Positions 63,509-64,000 of a stretch of DNA of 64,000 nucleotides are shown here, in pieces; within the stretch, counting starts at the first letter, position 1, and every line of letters begins with the position of its first letter. The notes under the pieces were generated by a model that saw only the letters and a list, made by a program, of their open reading frames with translations, was not told where the DNA came from and did not search any database. The DNA comes from Kibdelosporangium philippinense. GTDB lineage: Bacteria; Actinomycetota; Actinomycetes; Mycobacteriales; Pseudonocardiaceae. The stretch spans positions 2,294,001 to 2,358,000 of the forward strand of contig NZ_JAJVCN010000001.1 of NCBI RefSeq assembly GCF_021390435.2, read 5' to 3'. Both the position numbers and the translations under genes were made by a program.

Positions 63509-64000
63509 TCAGTCGCTGATCTCCACGCTGCGGCGATGTCTGCGGACGCTTTCCTCGACCAGGTCGAGGACCGGTTCGAGGTCGTCAGCGGGCAAACCCA
63601 TGGCCAGGTGGGAGACGAGGCCTTCGAGTACGAGCTCCAAGAATGCCGTCAGCACCTTCACGTCGACGTCGTCACGCAGGTTCCCGGCCTCACGCTGCCG
63701 CTGCAGACGCTGGCGGGTCGCCTCGGTCAACGCCTCCGAGCGCTCGGCCCAGCGGCCGCGGAACTCCGGGTCGGTCCGTAGCCTGCGGGATACCTCCAAC
63801 CGGGTGCCCAGCCAGTCGCCGGGGTTCTCCGCTCCGGCTGGCGCGGCCAGCAGGTTACGCATCACCTGAACGAGACCTTGCTCGGCGACCACGTCGGCCA
63901 TCCGGCGCGCTTCGTCCTCGGCCAACGCGAGGAACAGGGATTCTTTGTCCCTGAAGTGGTGGAAGATCGCGCCCCTTGACAGGCCGGTGGCTTCCTCGAG
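63509..64000 (-). CDS. TetR-family regulator, partial (runs off the right edge)
   Basis: The frame is open from 63509 (stop) to the window end. The end of an HTH (ATGLSRGAIFHHFRDKESLFL) is just visible at the edge, followed by a helical TetR_C-type domain (LEVSRRLRTDPEFRGRWAER). It probably controls the terpene operon or a neighbour outside the window. The start is not in the window. Confidence 0.75.
   Translation of the reverse strand, partial: LEEATGLSRGAIFHHFRDKESLFLALAEDEARRMADVVAEQGLVQVMRNLLAAPAGAENPGDWLGTRLEVSRRLRTDPEFRGRWAERSEALTEATRQRLQRQREAGNLRDDVDVKVLTAFLELVLEGLVSHLAMGLPADDLEPVLDLVEESVRRHRRSVEISD

Noticed and set aside
1..64000. rRNA, tRNA and riboswitch genes
   Set aside because: None of the expected conserved sequences or cloverleaf patterns was noticed; a covariance scan would be needed to exclude small RNAs.

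Overview
The window is high-GC DNA from an actinomycete. Streptomyces/Amycolatopsis-type features include a WhiB protein, a conjugative FtsK/SpoIIIE cassette, YbaB/WXG-linked giant toxin genes, actinobacterial cytochromes P450 and a bacterial terpene cyclase. A member of the Pseudonocardiales fits best, but that is an inference from gene content. No rRNA, tRNA or CRISPR array was seen.

Layout: (1) 1-6000 is the edge of an integrative/conjugative element. A leftward operon (HTH, WhiB, small membrane protein, DUF2637-like membrane protein, FtsK-type translocase) sits beside a rightward control region with an XRE regulator, a cupin-like protein and two convergent ~500-aa paralogous regulators carrying a Nudix-box-like motif. 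Three copies of GCTGATTTCAGC or a near match lie in the upstream regions. (2) 6400-9500 holds an IS1380 remnant that truncates an AT-richer membrane protein gene, then an AbrB-type protein coupled to a tyrosine integrase cut by an IS5-family element. (3) 9434-21260 is an insertion-sequence graveyard. One IS5-family copy has been hit by two IS701, one ISL2-like and one IS1380 element, each with recognisable target duplications, and it ends fused in frame to an IS110 transposase. (4) 21549-30835 is a polymorphic-toxin locus: a damaged YbaB/WXG-like gene followed by a 2762-residue protein. That protein has a membrane-associated N-terminus, a Gly/Pro/Ser linker, a possible 'lonely Cys'-type domain, six ~98-aa repeats, an OTU-like cysteine protease domain and low-complexity C-terminal repeats. 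No immunity gene is recognisable. (5) 31005-45396 is a nested set of mobile DNA. Two inverted 1745-bp ISL3-family copies sit on the exact ends of an IS21 element. The istA gene of that element is split by a serine-recombinase cassette, whose recombinase gene is in turn split by a 'recombinase in trio' (RIT) element with perfect 77-bp inverted ends. (6) 45400-64000 returns to chromosome-like content: small conserved genes, a TetR/P450/MFS unit with a palindromic operator, regulators, an IS4 element inside a 22-bp-periodic repeat array, an IclR regulator, an IS630-in-IS5 nest, a two-component system whose histidine kinase has a sodium/solute-symporter front end, and a terpene operon (P450, GGPP-type prenyl synthase, class I terpene cyclase) closed by a 48-bp palindromic terminator and a TetR gene running off the end.

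Working parts: the left cassette is conjugation machinery and its control circuit. The toxin locus is probably a contact-dependent or type VII-secreted effector. The right end is a small terpenoid pathway in which the prenyl synthase would supply the cyclase and the P450 would oxidise the product. Most of the middle is mobile DNA, and its insertion order can be read from target duplications.
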